Assembly (NCBI GenBank): GCA_030142905.1
Contig: JASJOG010000097.1
Location: 620,001 to 684,000, forward strand
Direction: 5' to 3'
DNA length: 64,000 nt
Origin: Heliopora coerulea
Taxonomy: Eukaryota; Cnidaria; Anthozoa; Scleralcyonacea; Helioporidae
Both the position numbers and the translations under genes were made by a program. The notes under the pieces were generated by a model. That model was not told the DNA's origin. It searched no databases and saw only the letters and a program-made list of their open reading frames with translations. Shown piece after piece: positions 10,848-24,300 of the stretch (its first letter is position 1; every line of letters begins with the position of its first letter).

Positions 10848-11391
10848 CAGTTGAACCTCCGTTAAACGACGACCCATGCTGCATGAAAAAGTGGTCGCTT
10901 AATAGAGGTGGCCGCTTAATAGTAAACGCCATCACAAGATCCCAGAAGAGGCCCAGATTGAAGCAAAACAAACCGAAAGCATTTGTCAGAATGTTATTTG
11001 TGTTTTATTATGACTTGCGTTTATTTAAACAAATTTTTCTTAAACAATATCTATTCAATTTGTTAGAAATTCAACAAAACAAAATTCTACATGGCATACC
11101 CTTATGTGTAGCCATCCCACGCACGTTATAGCCCGGGACTTAAAACGCACTATATTATAACCATGTTAACTCTCAATCGTTAAATTATCATATTTACATA
11201 ACTATAACACCAGTGCGGTTCCAATTTCTTACTCCAAAACCATAAAAAAAGGGAAATATGATCGAAATGCGTAACATTATTAGTCTATCACTCTATCAAT
11301 CTACCCGCGTGGTTGTTCAAAGGAGGTAAAAAAACAAAGGAAAATACCAAACTATCCGTGCAAAAAGTGGTCGCTCAGGGAGGTTGGACTG
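10848..11391. mobile_element. Tigger-like MITE
   Basis: The left end CAGTTGAACCTCCGTTAA and right end GGAGGTTGGACTG are inverted copies, with TA on both sides (10846-10847 and 11392-11393). A GTGGTCGCTTAATAGAGGT motif repeats inside the left end. There is no transposase. Confidence 0.75.
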
Positions 11392-11540
11392 TATTCATCT
11401 TTTAGAGAGCAAACGTCTCCCGCTAAGACAATTTGGCCATTGTAACAGATTATCCACCCAGCATGCTTTGACAACGTTTTCTGATTTATATTATAATTCT
11501 ATATTACCACCAATTTGTGACCATGGTTTCGGCAATGGCC

Positions 11541-11613
11541 TCCGTACCTCAGTTGGCAGAGCATCGCGCTGGATTCGCGAGCTCGCGGGTTCGATTCCTA
11601 GCCAGAAGGTTCA
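11541..11613 (+). pseudogene. tRNA-like sequence, probable pseudo-tRNA or SINE head
   Basis: An A-box-like CCTCAGTTGGCAGAGCA and a perfect B box GGTTCGATTCC are present. A 5 bp anticodon stem TCGCG/CGCGA encloses a seven-base loop. The acceptor arms pair poorly, so this is not a credible functional tRNA. Confidence 0.4.
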
Positions 11614-11851
11614 AAGTTGCATTTTTTGATATTCTAACCAAATCATATCAAAAAATTCTAACAAAATTCTAACAAAAACACCCAAAATTCTAACACTCGA
11701 AATTTTCTTATATCTTTAAAGAATATTAACTGTTAATGGAATATTAATGCTACAATGTCTTTTTAATCAACAGCTTGATGAGCGTTCCAGCGGGTCTAAC
11801 GATGACATAGACGTGTTGCAGACTTGTTGGAACGTATCCCGTGAACTATTT

Positions 11852-12037
11852 AAGAAATACCAAATGAATTCTCGTGTTTGGATACTGTGATCCAAACACG
11901 CGGGATGTTGGGAGACTTGAGAAAAGTGTAAGAAAACACGAGTCACTATTTAAGTGCTTTTAGCTTTTCAAAGTCGAGCAACATCCCAAGTATTAGGATC
12001 ACAGTATCCAAACAAGGGAATCCATTTGGTATTTCTT
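11852..12037. mobile_element. Short hairpin MITE
   Basis: The left ~58 bp (AAGAAATACCAAATGAATTC...) is repeated inverted at the right end (...CCATTTGGTATTTCTT), including TTTGGATACTGTGATCC inside each arm. This is a 186 bp foldback element with no ORF, about 165 bp upstream of the first exon of the factor B-like gene. Confidence 0.7.
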
Positions 12038-12201
12038 TTATAAAATAACGACAGATGAAAAGCAATTAACTTAATAAACACAACGATGGAGTAAGCAATT
12101 CTCCCCAAAATCATCAACTACCAATCAGAGACAAGCTTAAGAACAAAGGCTTTGACTATATTTAATTGTGAAACAACTTTTCCTACTTTAGGAGTTACAA
12201 G

Positions 12202-12256
12202 ATGAACTTCCAGAGTAGAGCAACGGTTGCACTTCTGATTCTTGTTCTTTGTTCAG
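12202..12256 (+). CDS. Exon 1: signal peptide
   Basis: ATG opens [18 protein letters not shown], a short basic start and hydrophobic core typical of a secretory signal. It ends in phase 1 at a GTAAGT donor. The residues fit a secreted complement protein and there is no earlier in-frame ATG nearby. Confidence 0.8.
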
Positions 12257-15200
12257 GTAAGTTGGCACAAATGTGACTCTTTTATAATGGTCCTATGGTA
12301 AGGCAACTTGAAGCATTGTAATCAAAGCTGAATATATTTCGATGAACACTTATATACCTCAAAACGTTACAAAAATGATCAATTCTGTGACATAGTAATC
12401 AAAAACAGATTGGAGAAAATTTCATGTACCTTAAGGCTTTGTTTTTACTGTAATTTAGTGGCAGTCTTATTCTTCATTTGTTCTTCTTCCTAAACTGAGT
12501 AAGATGTATGAAATTTAAGATGTTCGTTCGGATGTATTCACATCTGAGCATGAACAGGAATTTTTTTTTTTAAAAAAAAAGGTGACGTCAAAGGATTACC
12601 CCCTTGAATCAATGACGTAAATGACCCAAAACAGGTAGTCTCAATTAGTTCTTTTAAGAGTTCTATCTTGACTAACTCTTTTGGAGATGAAACTGATATT
12701 AATTATTTTACCCTGCCGAATGCCACACACTTTTACTTGACCAGGGTAGACGTCTCGACATTACTAAGTATTTGTTGAATGCTGAGATCGTTTAAGCGGC
12801 CTTTGAACAATTTTGACTTACGTTGAAAGATATTGGGAATATGTTTGGACAAATTTTACTCTGTTTGAACTTTGCTTCAGCACCGCATCGGCATATTATT
12901 TGTTTCTATAGTATTAGAGTTGTTTACAATACTTCGGTCTACATCTGTTGGAGCAACTTAAGGAAGCACAAGTGAACGGAACTTGGTAATTTTTCTCCCT
13001 CTTTTGCCACAAATTATATCAAAATTTTGACATGATACAGGAACCATCTGAATAATCTCTCAGGGACGTACAAAGCATTTATAAGTGGATAGGTCAAATT
13101 CTCTCTTTGGATACTGAAAGGGTGGATTGTTTGGTTTTCCGGTTGTACGATCGACTTTTCGAAGATCACTGAGCCAGAGCTAACTATACTGCATGGCATG
13201 AACGAAAGGACGCCATATTTGGACGATGTGAGCCTAAAGTATGAATTCAACGAGGTTTAAAACAGTTAATTGTCATTGGCTTCGAGCCGTTGCCGTTTGT
13301 GCAAACGTCCACATAATGTCGGCAATTGCTCATAAATATTACAGATGAATTATAAATTTTTAAACTAAAGTAATGTTTAGCCGCATGAAGTAGTGTAGCG
13401 GCCAAAACCAATACCTCTGCTACAGTTCCTACGCCTTTGCTTATCTCAACATTCAACATAGTGTAACATGCCCGAACAAATATTGAGTATGCGTTGAAGG
13501 AAATGTTCAAGCCGTTTTAATGGCCTTAATACAACCATTTTGCTTATACTAAACACATACTATATTTTCCAACCTTTTATTTTTTTGTATCCTAAGGATT
13601 TAATGTTTAGCAGGTCGAAGAAAATATTTCCATAGTTTTGCTATGTTGAACTAAATGTTTATATATTCCTTTAAAACATCTAAATGTTCACCGAGGTTCG
13701 TAAGATGAGTTAAATCAAACTTAAAAAATTTATTTTAAAATATCTTGCAAACATTTACAGAAAACAACCATAACATGCCTCGTCTACTTTTAAACTTAGG
13801 TGAAACCAACAAATTATCCCCCATTCAAATCAGAACTCAAACATGTTTAAAATCTGTCTTATTTAGTTAATTTTGAAATAAGAGTCCATCTTTCCAGGGC
13901 CGTTGCAAAGAAAACCGCTTGACAGTTCTCCCTCTCTGTCCGAACGTTTGTACGAGGCTATATAAAATCAACAAAATAGTTTTTATTTCTTTTATAAAAT
14001 AAGCAAAGAACTAAGCATTAATAATTGGGAATGACGAAATTCATTACAAAGTTCTCCTTACTAGTTCGTAATCCAATCAGAGATTCCCATTCGCCCCAAG
14101 AACAAATTCTGGCGTCAGTAAACCAATCGGAGCTTCCCATTCGCATCATGAACAAATTCTGGTGTCAAGTGGCGCCGTGATGTCATAACCGCATAGCTTG
14201 ATATAAACACGAAATCTGACCAATCACTGCGTGTATAATGGCAAGCTTATTTTATAAATACATATGTGTATTTTTACATTATTTATTAGATGATTGCACT
14301 GGGGCTTCATGCCGAAGAAGTATCAGAAACTTGAAGCCTCCGCCGCACAGTACGAAATTGCGTGGAAAGAACTTGAGGGAAGTTATTATTAAGTGTGATA
14401 AGGGATATTTAACTGCCAACGGAAAACCTCGAGCTGTACTAAAATGCATCAAAGGTATAATAAAGGGAAATCTTCCGGTGTGTAAGTCAAATAGTAAGTA
14501 TAACTTCATGATGTTTTGAAAGTTAAACACAAGTATCTTTTCGAACAAACAAACAAACCGGGACATGTGATAAAAACGTATGAAAATTAAAAGTTTTCAA
14601 TAGTTTAAAAAAGTTTTTCGTTTCATCACATTTTCATTCGGAATATAGAAAAGATATATAGGAAAGATAGGTCACGAACTGGAGTTTAAATTAATCTTTT
14701 CGTAATTACATATTACATAATTCCGTAATGAATTGATGCACATTTGTACTGGGGACCAAGGTAAACTGTTCCTTGTTAGGAATATCAAAGCCCACCATAT
14801 AATCTTGAATAAACCCATATTAATAGAGACATGAGTTATTGAAAAAGGTATTTTTAATTTAGCTGACGTTTCGTTGCTAATCCTGCAACATCTTCAGAGT
14901 AAGTGATAAGTTTACAAGGTGTTCTAGACTATATGATAATGTATTTACAATGACAGGGAGTAGATTAACATAAAGACTGGTGAGAACCAGTGAATAATTA
15001 AGTGTGAGATAAACTGTATACGTGAGTGAATCCAGGTGTGTGTGAAAAAACACATAACAAGGAAAATTATCAGTTAAAACAAGGTTAAAGGAAGGGAACT
15101 GATCTTGGCGTTGAGCGAAGGATTTATCTTATTAATAAGTAGACTCTCTCTGAGAAGGAGTTCGAAATTAGAAGAACAGGAGCTTAGAATAGAAAAATCA

Positions 15201-18200
15201 GTCAAAGAAACAGGGTGGCCAGTCTGTTTGTGGTGAACAGCAGATAAAGTGGTGAAGAAGATAGGCTTTCCCGTATAAGCAGAAACTCCCATGCGTTCAG
15301 AAACACGCGCGCGTAAATGGCGAATAGTTTCACTTATATACAATGACTCACAGCATTGACACTTGAATTTGTAAACTACGCGGGATCTTAGTGCAAGAGG
15401 AATTTGATCTTTAAAACGGAAAAAACTTGAAAGACGTCGAATAGGTTTAAATATGACTCGAAACTGAATTTGAGGAAAAGCAGAAGCAAAAAGTTTAGCG
15501 ATTTGTTTGTGAATCTGAAGAGAGTGTTGACCGGTAAATGGGAGAGTAAAGAAAATAATGCGTTCAGGTACCGAGGTCGTTGTAGAAGCTGGGCAAAAAA
15601 TTTTATCGAAAAAATTGCGAAGACAATTATCTAAGAACTTGCTAGGATAACCATTCTGAATATTTTTAAATTTTATAATAATGAACAATTTTATTAGAAT
15701 CCTTTGTAAAATATTAAAAATTTACATATTGTATTAAGAATTTCTAAAAATAATTTAGATGTGAGCGGGTCAAAAGTTAATAATTAAGAATGTAGAACAT
15801 AATTGTTTGATTAAAAAACTGATGTTAGGTTGTTCGATACAATTAACAATAAAGTCATTGGCGGCGTAACTGGTCTCTGACATACCAAGTTCTAAATTAT
15901 TGTTTTTCACTTGATTGAATCATAATTCTGAATCATAATACTTTTAAATTTCTCTAGTTCTTCATGAAAGATGGTGTAAGAAGAACAGGGATTAAAATAA
16001 TGAAAAAGCAAAGTTAGAATTAAGCCTTTCTTATATATGAGTGGAATAAAACTCTCAAAATTTGTAAGCAATCCAGTAAAAATGGGTTTACGATAAACAG
16101 AAGAAGAAAATTTACCATCGGAGAGTTTGATTTGAATGTCGAGGAAGGAAAGAGAGTTATCTTTTTCAATTTCATGTGTAAATTGGATATTGGGATGTTT
16201 ACAATTTAGGTAATGCAAGAAAGGTAGAATATGATCGCGAGATCGAAATAAAATAAAGGAGTCGTCAACATAGCTTCGATAATAAAGCGGTTCTTCGCTC
16301 AACGCCAAAATCTGTTCTCTTCCTTTAACCTTGTTCTAACTGATAATTTTCCTTGTTATATGTTTTTTCTGACACACACACACACACCTGGATTCACTTA
16401 CGCATGCAATTTATCTCACACCTAATTATTCACTAGTTCTCACCAGTCTTTATGTTAATTTACTCCCTGTCATTGTAAATACATTATCATATAGTCTAGA
16501 ACACCTTGTAAATTTATTACTTACTCTGAAGATGTTGCAGGATTAGCAACGAAACGTCAGCTAAATTAAAAATACCTTTTTCAATAACTCATGTCTCTAT
16601 TAATATGGGTTTATGCAAGATTATATGGTGGGCTTTGATATTCCTAACAAGATTACGCTTTCCGCCTGGTTCCTCAATTGCAAACTGTTCCTGTTCTTTT
16701 TTTCTCTGTGCTGACTTGCATTAAACATACATATATTTGCTTGTATTGCTTTTTTATCCCTTCCGAAAATTTCACATGCAACTTCACATAGGAAAAATAG
16801 TATTCCATTTGTGAATTGTTCCAATTCCGTATTAATGTGAAATGAACATTTCATTCGCGAAATTAACTTTCCTATGTGAATGTTCCATTTCAAATACGAA
16901 ATTCATGTTTCTACATTTTACATATGAAATTTTGAACCAGTTTATTTTACCGGTGAATTAGGTATTTTATATGTGAAAACGTTCCGATCTCATATGTGAA
17001 AAGAAAATTTCATATGTCAAAAAGTTCCAATTCCATATGTTTCCACATGTGAAATGGCAAGTGAAATTTTCATAAAACATATCACAATTTTTGTTGCGTT
17101 TGTTTGTAGACAAAACAGTTCACCTTTTCCAGCCTATCAACGTAACAGTCCAATTACTTCGTGATGTTTTTGTCAACCCATTATTGCAAGTTACTTGTTC
17201 TGGAAATAATTCGCCATGTCCGAAAGGAGGCACCCGTGTTCGAGTTCTGGATCGTAAATACAAAAAAGGACTTGACTTGATATTTGTCCTAGATTCTTCG
17301 AACAGTATTAAGAAAGAGAATTTTAAAATTGCGAAGAATTTAATCCAAACTGTCGTTCGTATTTTTGGCGTAGACACTAGGTATGTTTTCATGTGGCTGA
17401 GGTTCAATGTATTTAATTTGAAATTGTATTTTTAAAAGGTTCGTGTCTTCAACTATTTTAATACTTGTTGTCAAACATTAGCCCTAGTGGCACAAAGATT
17501 GCGTGTGTCACGTTTGGAACAACGACCAGCGTGGAGTTCACGTTCAATTCGCCATCTGTAAGCACAATGGATAAAGCTTTGAAAAGAATTGATAGAATTG
17601 CGCCTTTGGGTAAGCATATCCATATATTATATTTAATTTGATCCTGCCGCTCCCGTAAATAGTCAAGTTCTCGAAAAAATTTGATGAAATATATGTAAAA
17701 TGTATTTTAGATTAACATGTTTATACGAAAGAGGTGAAGGACAGTGAATTGGGGAGGTGTACCAATACAATGGCTCCTCCGTGGGTGGTTGCCCGTGCTA
17801 GAGTTCCTTATAATAGCATTGAGATTGTGCATGAATTTCTCAGGATGTCCACATCGGTTTATCCTCGTACGAATTGTTAGGTATGCCGTGAATGTACTGA
17901 TTAATACCACGAGAGAACTAAACTAATAATGACCTGAACGCAAACAAGTTCATTTCAAGAACAACAAAAAAGTTATTCCATCTATTTAGTTTATCTATTT
18001 TCAATGTCATACCGATTTTAAGCGTTACAAGCTACAGCAAAAAGATATTCAAACAAATTTATGCACAATGGAAGAAAAAGATCCAAAACTGGCAAAGAAC
18101 GTTTTGGGAGCGGAGATGAACAGAATTACTTTGACATTTCTTACGAAAACCCCCCACATATACATCATATACATTTATAGATGTAACAGCGAACAATTTT

Positions 18201-18287
18201 TAGCTTGATTCTATTTAACGTCAATATATCATTTCCTATTTAATTATATACACAAGTACATATACAAGTACAATACATATACATATA

Positions 18288-18340
<53 letters not shown>

Positions 18341-21300
18341 AAGGGCGACAATCGCTTCCTAAAAGTGGGGGGGACGGAGCCGGCCAAGTGATGTGGAAGC
18401 ATTCCCTCTGAAAGTTTTTTTTTGTTTTTTTTAATCTAATGTTTATGAAATGCCTTTTCCGACATTCTGAGATTGTTTCTTTGGAACAACATTCATACCT
18501 TATTTTTCAATCGAAACGAAGCCATGCATTTCCTCCAAATAGCAATAAAGACGTTATAGTATGACTAAACAAAGTATTTCTGATTGTTTACAAAATGGCG
18601 TTCAAAGAAGAACGATCGGACTGTAAAATAACTTGGCAAATTTTCATAATTCTTCATGTATTCGAACCAACAATACTTAGATAAGAATTGGGCTGAAAAA
18701 GGTTATATCGGAAAATCGTAAAGGTAAACATGGAACCATAAGCGCCGAGGGAACAGAAATTAGGCTTCAGTTGTCATGAACTTTGCAAAAAGTTGGGGGC
18801 ATAATTATATATGTATCCCCCTCTGTCCAAAAACTGGGGGGGATATGTCCCTCGATTTCCCCCAAGATTTACGTCCTTGATGTATACATACACATATACA
18901 TAATACATAGTACATATAGATAATACATAATACCTATACATATACATGTACATGTATATGTAAATGTTTATGTACATGTACATATACATATAAAGCAAAT
19001 GGTTTGAACCAGGGAGAATCGGTACATGTTGGTGATGGTAGATCGCTTCTTGAGAAAGATTGTTGGTGACCGACGTTTCGACGGCCTCAGCGGCGGTCAT
19101 CTTCAGAGTCGAAAAAGCGAAATAGTCAGGAACAGCCAGCCTATTTATAGAACTGGTTTATTACGTCATGCGTGTGTGTGGTTGTGGGAGGTTTGCGGTT
19201 TGTCGGTGTTCGTCATTGGCATTGTTAGAGTCGGTGTATTGTCTAGCCGTTCGTTTTACGTTTTGAATAAGTATTTTGAAAGTATTGGTAATTGTTGTTA
19301 TCGGTTTAGTGGTTCTGGTTCCCAGTTGGTGAACCAACTTTCCAATGTAAGCCGTTGTTTCTAGTTTGTGCTGTACGTTATGCATGCTGCATAAATCTGT
19401 TTGAATATCTTTTTGCTGTAGCTTGTAACGTTTAAAATTGGTTGGGATTAAATTTTGAAGTGTGACATTGAAAATAGGTAAACCAAATAGATGGAATAAC
19501 TTTTTTTTGTGGTTCTTGAAATGAACTTGTTTGCGTTCAGGTCATTATTAGTTTAGTTCTCTCGTGGTATTAATCAGTACATTCACGGTATACCTCACAA
19601 TTCGTACGAGGATAAACCGATGTGGACATGTCGAGAAATTCATGCACAATCTCAATGCTACCATAAGGAACTCTAGCACAGGCAACCAAATATTTATACA
19701 GGAAATTGTAAAAATTATGGCACCTTTCATAAAAAATTGCAGAAAACATTTATCAATTAAAAAGACCCGATTTTATCAAGGATATGCGCAGCAATATCTC
19801 GTCAAAATCATTCCTGTGCTATGACATATCTAGCTTATTTAGAAAATTCAGTTCGTATCCCAATAGGATAGTCTTTATTTTCCTCAGTAAACGTGATATG
19901 TAACATCAGATTAAAAAATATGGGCAAGAAATCAAGGTAGAGGAGTTTTTAAGAAAAAATTAGAACGGCTGAGTCTTTATTGCCAAAACCGGCGAATGGT
20001 GGCATCTTAGGGGAAGAACAGGGAATAGATTGCCACAAGCATTGAGTTGTATTTCATCCCGTCCCAAAAGGTGGCCGTTTCTACCGTATAGCAAAATTTG
20101 ATGTCGTGAGATCGGTTATAGACAAAACACTAGTAAGATTTAGACTATATGACGCCATATGAATATCCTATTACTGCTTGCATTCGATGATCTTTTGCAC
20201 CGACGAGCTGAAAGTTACGTAATTTAGAACTGTACATACGTTTTTGTTAGAGCTACACAAATCGATTTTGAAGTGCACTTTTGAATAGAACTGCACGTTA
20301 AAAAGCGTTAAATGAAAGAGATGATATCGTTTAAGGAAATAGAGGTCCAAGACATACAAGGAAAGGAGAATTTCCCTGGAACTACTGTAACTGGGGGACC
20401 ACTGTAGTTGGCTATGCTGTTGTGGCTCTACAGCCTGTAGGCGAAGTATAATAAATTAAATTAAATTCATTATTTTCCCACATTCTGCTCAAATATACGA
20501 CCCAAAAGACAAAAGATCTATACTAATCTTATGGAGTCGAACCTTCGCTGCTCATCACAAAGAAATTTTCTTCCCTAGTAAATACCTGACAAGATGTGTC
20601 TGGGTAATCATATCCCCGTAGATTGAAAAAGCTAGCACCGCTCCCGTCTCGAGACATATAACTGTGAACTTGTTATAAGTTTGGGTTTTTAGAAAAAAAA
20701 TATCAAAAACGATTCTGGAGGAGCATTCTATGGGTTCTCGTAATACGAGAGATCTGTGCATGGGAATAGATGGGCCATTAGGCTATGTTTAACGCTATGA
20801 TTAATCTCTTGCTAAGCTTTCAATCGACGTCATCCACCTGTTCATTCGGGCATTTTGCTCTGACGCAGGTTGGAGTCAATGTTTTAGAGGCTTATCAAAT
20901 ATAATTTTCAAAATGGTTCTTTTCGAAAAATGCACACAACACTTAGGTTTTTTTTATAAAACGACTGTAACGTACAGCAAACTATTGAATTCAATGCACA
21001 TTTATCGACATTTTCACTTCTAAAATTTTGTTTCCACTGTTTAGTTTACCTAAACATTTTACAATACAGATTTTCAATTAATGTGGTCTATGAACATATA
21101 TCAGATCTAATATTGATCAGGAATTCCTGTAGATCCCAATTGTTTCATTAAAGAACGCAATTTCATCACAAAACTATTAAATTACTCTTGTGCCTGCAGG
21201 AGGTGGTCGAGATATACATCTTGCCTTAAATGAAGTTCAATTCAGTATTTTGCCTCTGGCTCGAAAAGGAAGCGTTAAAGCGGTATTCATCATCACTGAC

Positions 21301-24300
21301 GGAAATTGGAACACCGGCGGACAACCAAAGAAAGCTGCGGATTCGTTGAAGAAAAAAGGAGTGAAAATGTTTGTGATTGGTGTTGGCAAGAAAGTGACGT
21401 ATGAATCATTAAAGAACCTTGCATCAAGAGATGGAGACAAAAAATACTGGTTCGCGGTTGAAAACTTCAACGACCTCGAAAATGTAAGAAAAAGCCTTGT
21501 CAGAAACAAAAATGTTGGTAAGTAAACGAAAATATATCTCAAGCGAGTTATGATTTGTTTCGTTTACACTTGAAGGCATGACAACGAAAATATTCTTCAG
21601 TCTAATGGATGATTTTTTTTTAACATTACCCCCTTCCGGTCAACATTAAAGATTACTCGAAATGTGGAGTTCCTTACTATAACCCAGCGAGGTCCAAGGC
21701 ACGTATTGTTGGAGGAAAAATTTCAAAGAGAAAGCATTGGCCGTGGGTAGTGAGGATTCTTTTCAATGGTAAGCTTAAGCTCTTAAATTATATGTAAGAA
21801 AGTTTTACAATTTTGACTTGCTCAGATCTATCTAGTTGAAAGGATTTAGGCGATATATAACATGGGAAGGAAGCTCTTTAGAAGTGTAGGCACCACCGAA
21901 AGGGTCACCTTCATGCTCCTAAAAGGGGATTTTGTCCCCCTAAAGAGGGCACCTTCAGTCTAGAAAAAAGGGTACTTTCTTATTAGGGCCTGTTTACATG
22001 ATCTCGGCTGGCCGGGACAACCCGGCAGGCGAGATACCGTTGTTGTTTGTTATTCAGTGATGTGTTTATATGGTCCCTGCGAGTAACTCGGCTTACAAAG
22101 ATTCCAGCATCGACTGCCAGGATCTCGGCAAGCCAAGCTGCAAATACCCTCTTATAAACACTCAACCCATCAAGCCATGATAGATTTTATCAGCAACGCG
22201 TGCGTGCTTCGATAATCACATGACAGTGCAATGAACAGCATGGTAACTAGTATTGAAGACGGCATTGTAGAACTCGAGCCTTGTGGCCAGAAAAGAAGCT
22301 TAGCAGGAAGAAGAGAGTGCTCAAGAGGGAGGAACGAAATGCACTCTGAGTTGGTCGAGTGTCTTGTTTACTGTTGAGTCGTATGCAAGTTCAAGGACGT
22401 TGATTTTGAAGCTGACAAAGCTGTGCTTTATGAATGTTTGCGAAAAGAAATGACGACAAGTTGTTTCACTGACAGGACAGATATTAAACATGCAACAAGA
22501 ATCCCATTCCTTTGATCCAAAACATTTCTAAGATCTTGACTATGGCCTACATTTAACAAAGAAGGCAAATGAAAGACCGTTGTTTCATATTCATTCATTT
22601 CACATTCAACCGAACTGGTTTCCCGCTTCATTTTCCCGCGCAATTCGAAGTTTATCCCGGCAGCAGGAGGTTTTAGTTCATACAAACACATCATCCCAGC
22701 ATGCCAAGTTTCCTGGTTAGGCGGGAAAACCCAGCCAGCCAGGATCATCTAAACAGGTCCTGAATTTTGAGAAAAAGTTGCTGGGTACCTAGCTCGTTCA
22801 CAGTGCCCATTCGGTTCCGCGCCCCTTATAATCATTACTTCGACGGTTAAAAAATTTCCGATATTTGGTGCTTTAAACATGCCAAAAATTGGTGTTTTTA
22901 AAATCTTGGCCGGAACAAACTACAACTACATAAGTCACAATTTTCATTTTGTGCTTATCATATTATAATGGTTTATTCTTAAAAATGCTTTTACAAAGGT
23001 CCATGTTTTTCTCACACTCGATTTATTTCGAAATTAGAGGACGCAACCTTCGCTAAGGAAAGCGATGCACCTTAGGACCATTGATTTTTCAACATATGAA
23101 AGGATCAAAGAAAGGAAAGTGTACTGTTTTGCTCCGGATTCCAGGACTTTATCATATTTGCGCAAACTTCGCTCCCCTAAAGTTCAGGTTAAAGTCCAGA
23201 GCCCTTGTGAATTTGTCCAACATCTAGTTCAGTAGTTTATGACAAGTAGCGTTTTAGAGGAATCCCCAACACATTTTTTTCGTGTTCAAAGGCAAGCACC
23301 TTTGTGGTGGAACGTTAATCGACGACGAATGGATACTAACAGCGGCTCATTGCTTCGTGCCAAACAAATTTGCTAAACCTGCCGACCGAAAGAAGTAAGT
23401 GGAAAACATATAGTGCACGGTACTGACAGTATTTCATGAAAAACGTGATTTTAATTAATGTCAAGTCTCAATGTATTCCTCCATAGAATTTCTGGCTTTT
23501 TCTTTTTTTTGATGGCTACAAAACCACCAAGTGAAAATCACGATACATTGACAAAAGTTATTTTGGGAACAAGTTTCCCAAGATACAACACGTTCTTTAT
23601 AAATCCTATGATACAATAAGAAAAGGAGCCATGGTGTTAGCCGTGTGCCCTATGAATTAGGAAGAGATGATACGATCACAATATTTAAATTTTCTTTTGA
23701 ATTTGTTTAATCCCCACGAGTAAATCCGGTAAAGAAGGCAAAAACGTTTAAAACACTGGTTTTATTTAAGCCAAAAATGCACAAAGACCCACTTAAACGG
23801 TTTCAACATTTGCTTCAACATTTGCCCAACATTTGTTGAATGAAATATTAGGATCGTTTGAATGGACGTTTCAACAATGTTGAAACATGTTGAAAGTTAT
23901 TGAAAGTATTGAAGCAGTTTGATGTTTGAGAAACATGAGAACTTGGATATATTGAGGTAGATGAACGATCTTCAAGCTCGATACTCAGAAAATGATATCT
24001 GAGCCCCAGACGGGGATCGAACCCGCAACCTTCTGAAGACCGGTTAGACGCTCTAACCATTGAGCTACCGAGACTCAGATGGCGAGCTAAGTTGCAAATT
24101 CGATATATGTTTGCAACTTAGCTCGCCATCTGAGTCTCGGTCGCTCAATGGTTAAAGCGTCTAACCGGTCATCAGAAGGTTGCGGGTTCGATCCCCGTCT
24201 GGGGCTCAGATATCATTTTCTGAGTATCGAGCTTGAAGATCGTTCATCTACCTCAGTTGTTGAAAGTATGTTGAAACAAATTTGAATTTGTTTAAACATT

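Larger units (their letters stand above)
14774..16681 (-). mobile_element. Penelope-like element PLE1 with inverted terminal arms
   Basis: Arms of about 350 bp (14772-15120 and 16293-16651) are near-perfect inverted copies. They include the last codons of the endonuclease ORF and a hammerhead-like core in each arm. An 11 bp direct repeat AAACTGTTCCT (14763-14773 and 16682-16692) flanks the element, with a ~30 bp unpaired tail at 16652-16681. The interior encodes reverse transcriptase and GIY-YIG endonuclease fragments on the minus strand. It sits in the intron between the CCP and vWA exons. Confidence 0.85.
17786..19688. repeat. Inverted repeat pair with ~1.3 kb spacer, probable PLE remnant
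   Basis: Arms at 17786-18065 and 19388-19688 are diverged inverted copies (for example TGCTAGAGTTCCTTA and its complement). The spacer holds a TA microsatellite, low-complexity ATACAT sequence and a hammerhead-like core at 19070-19106. The arrangement mirrors the inverted arms of PLE1 and PLE2, but no RT or endonuclease remains. Confidence 0.55.

Noticed and set aside
17744..17926. Conserved 60-residue ORF shared with 19548-19730
   Set aside because: Similarity is explained by the inverted repeat arms; the frame runs through non-coding arm sequence.
18774..19100. Minus ORF with Met/Tyr/Ile runs
   Set aside because: It is translation of the ATACAT low-complexity tract.
23993..24075. Functional tRNA gene
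   Set aside because: The A- and B-box-like sequences are good, but the anticodon loop lacks T at position 33, the anticodon stem has a mismatch, and the copy is part of an inverted SINE dimer.
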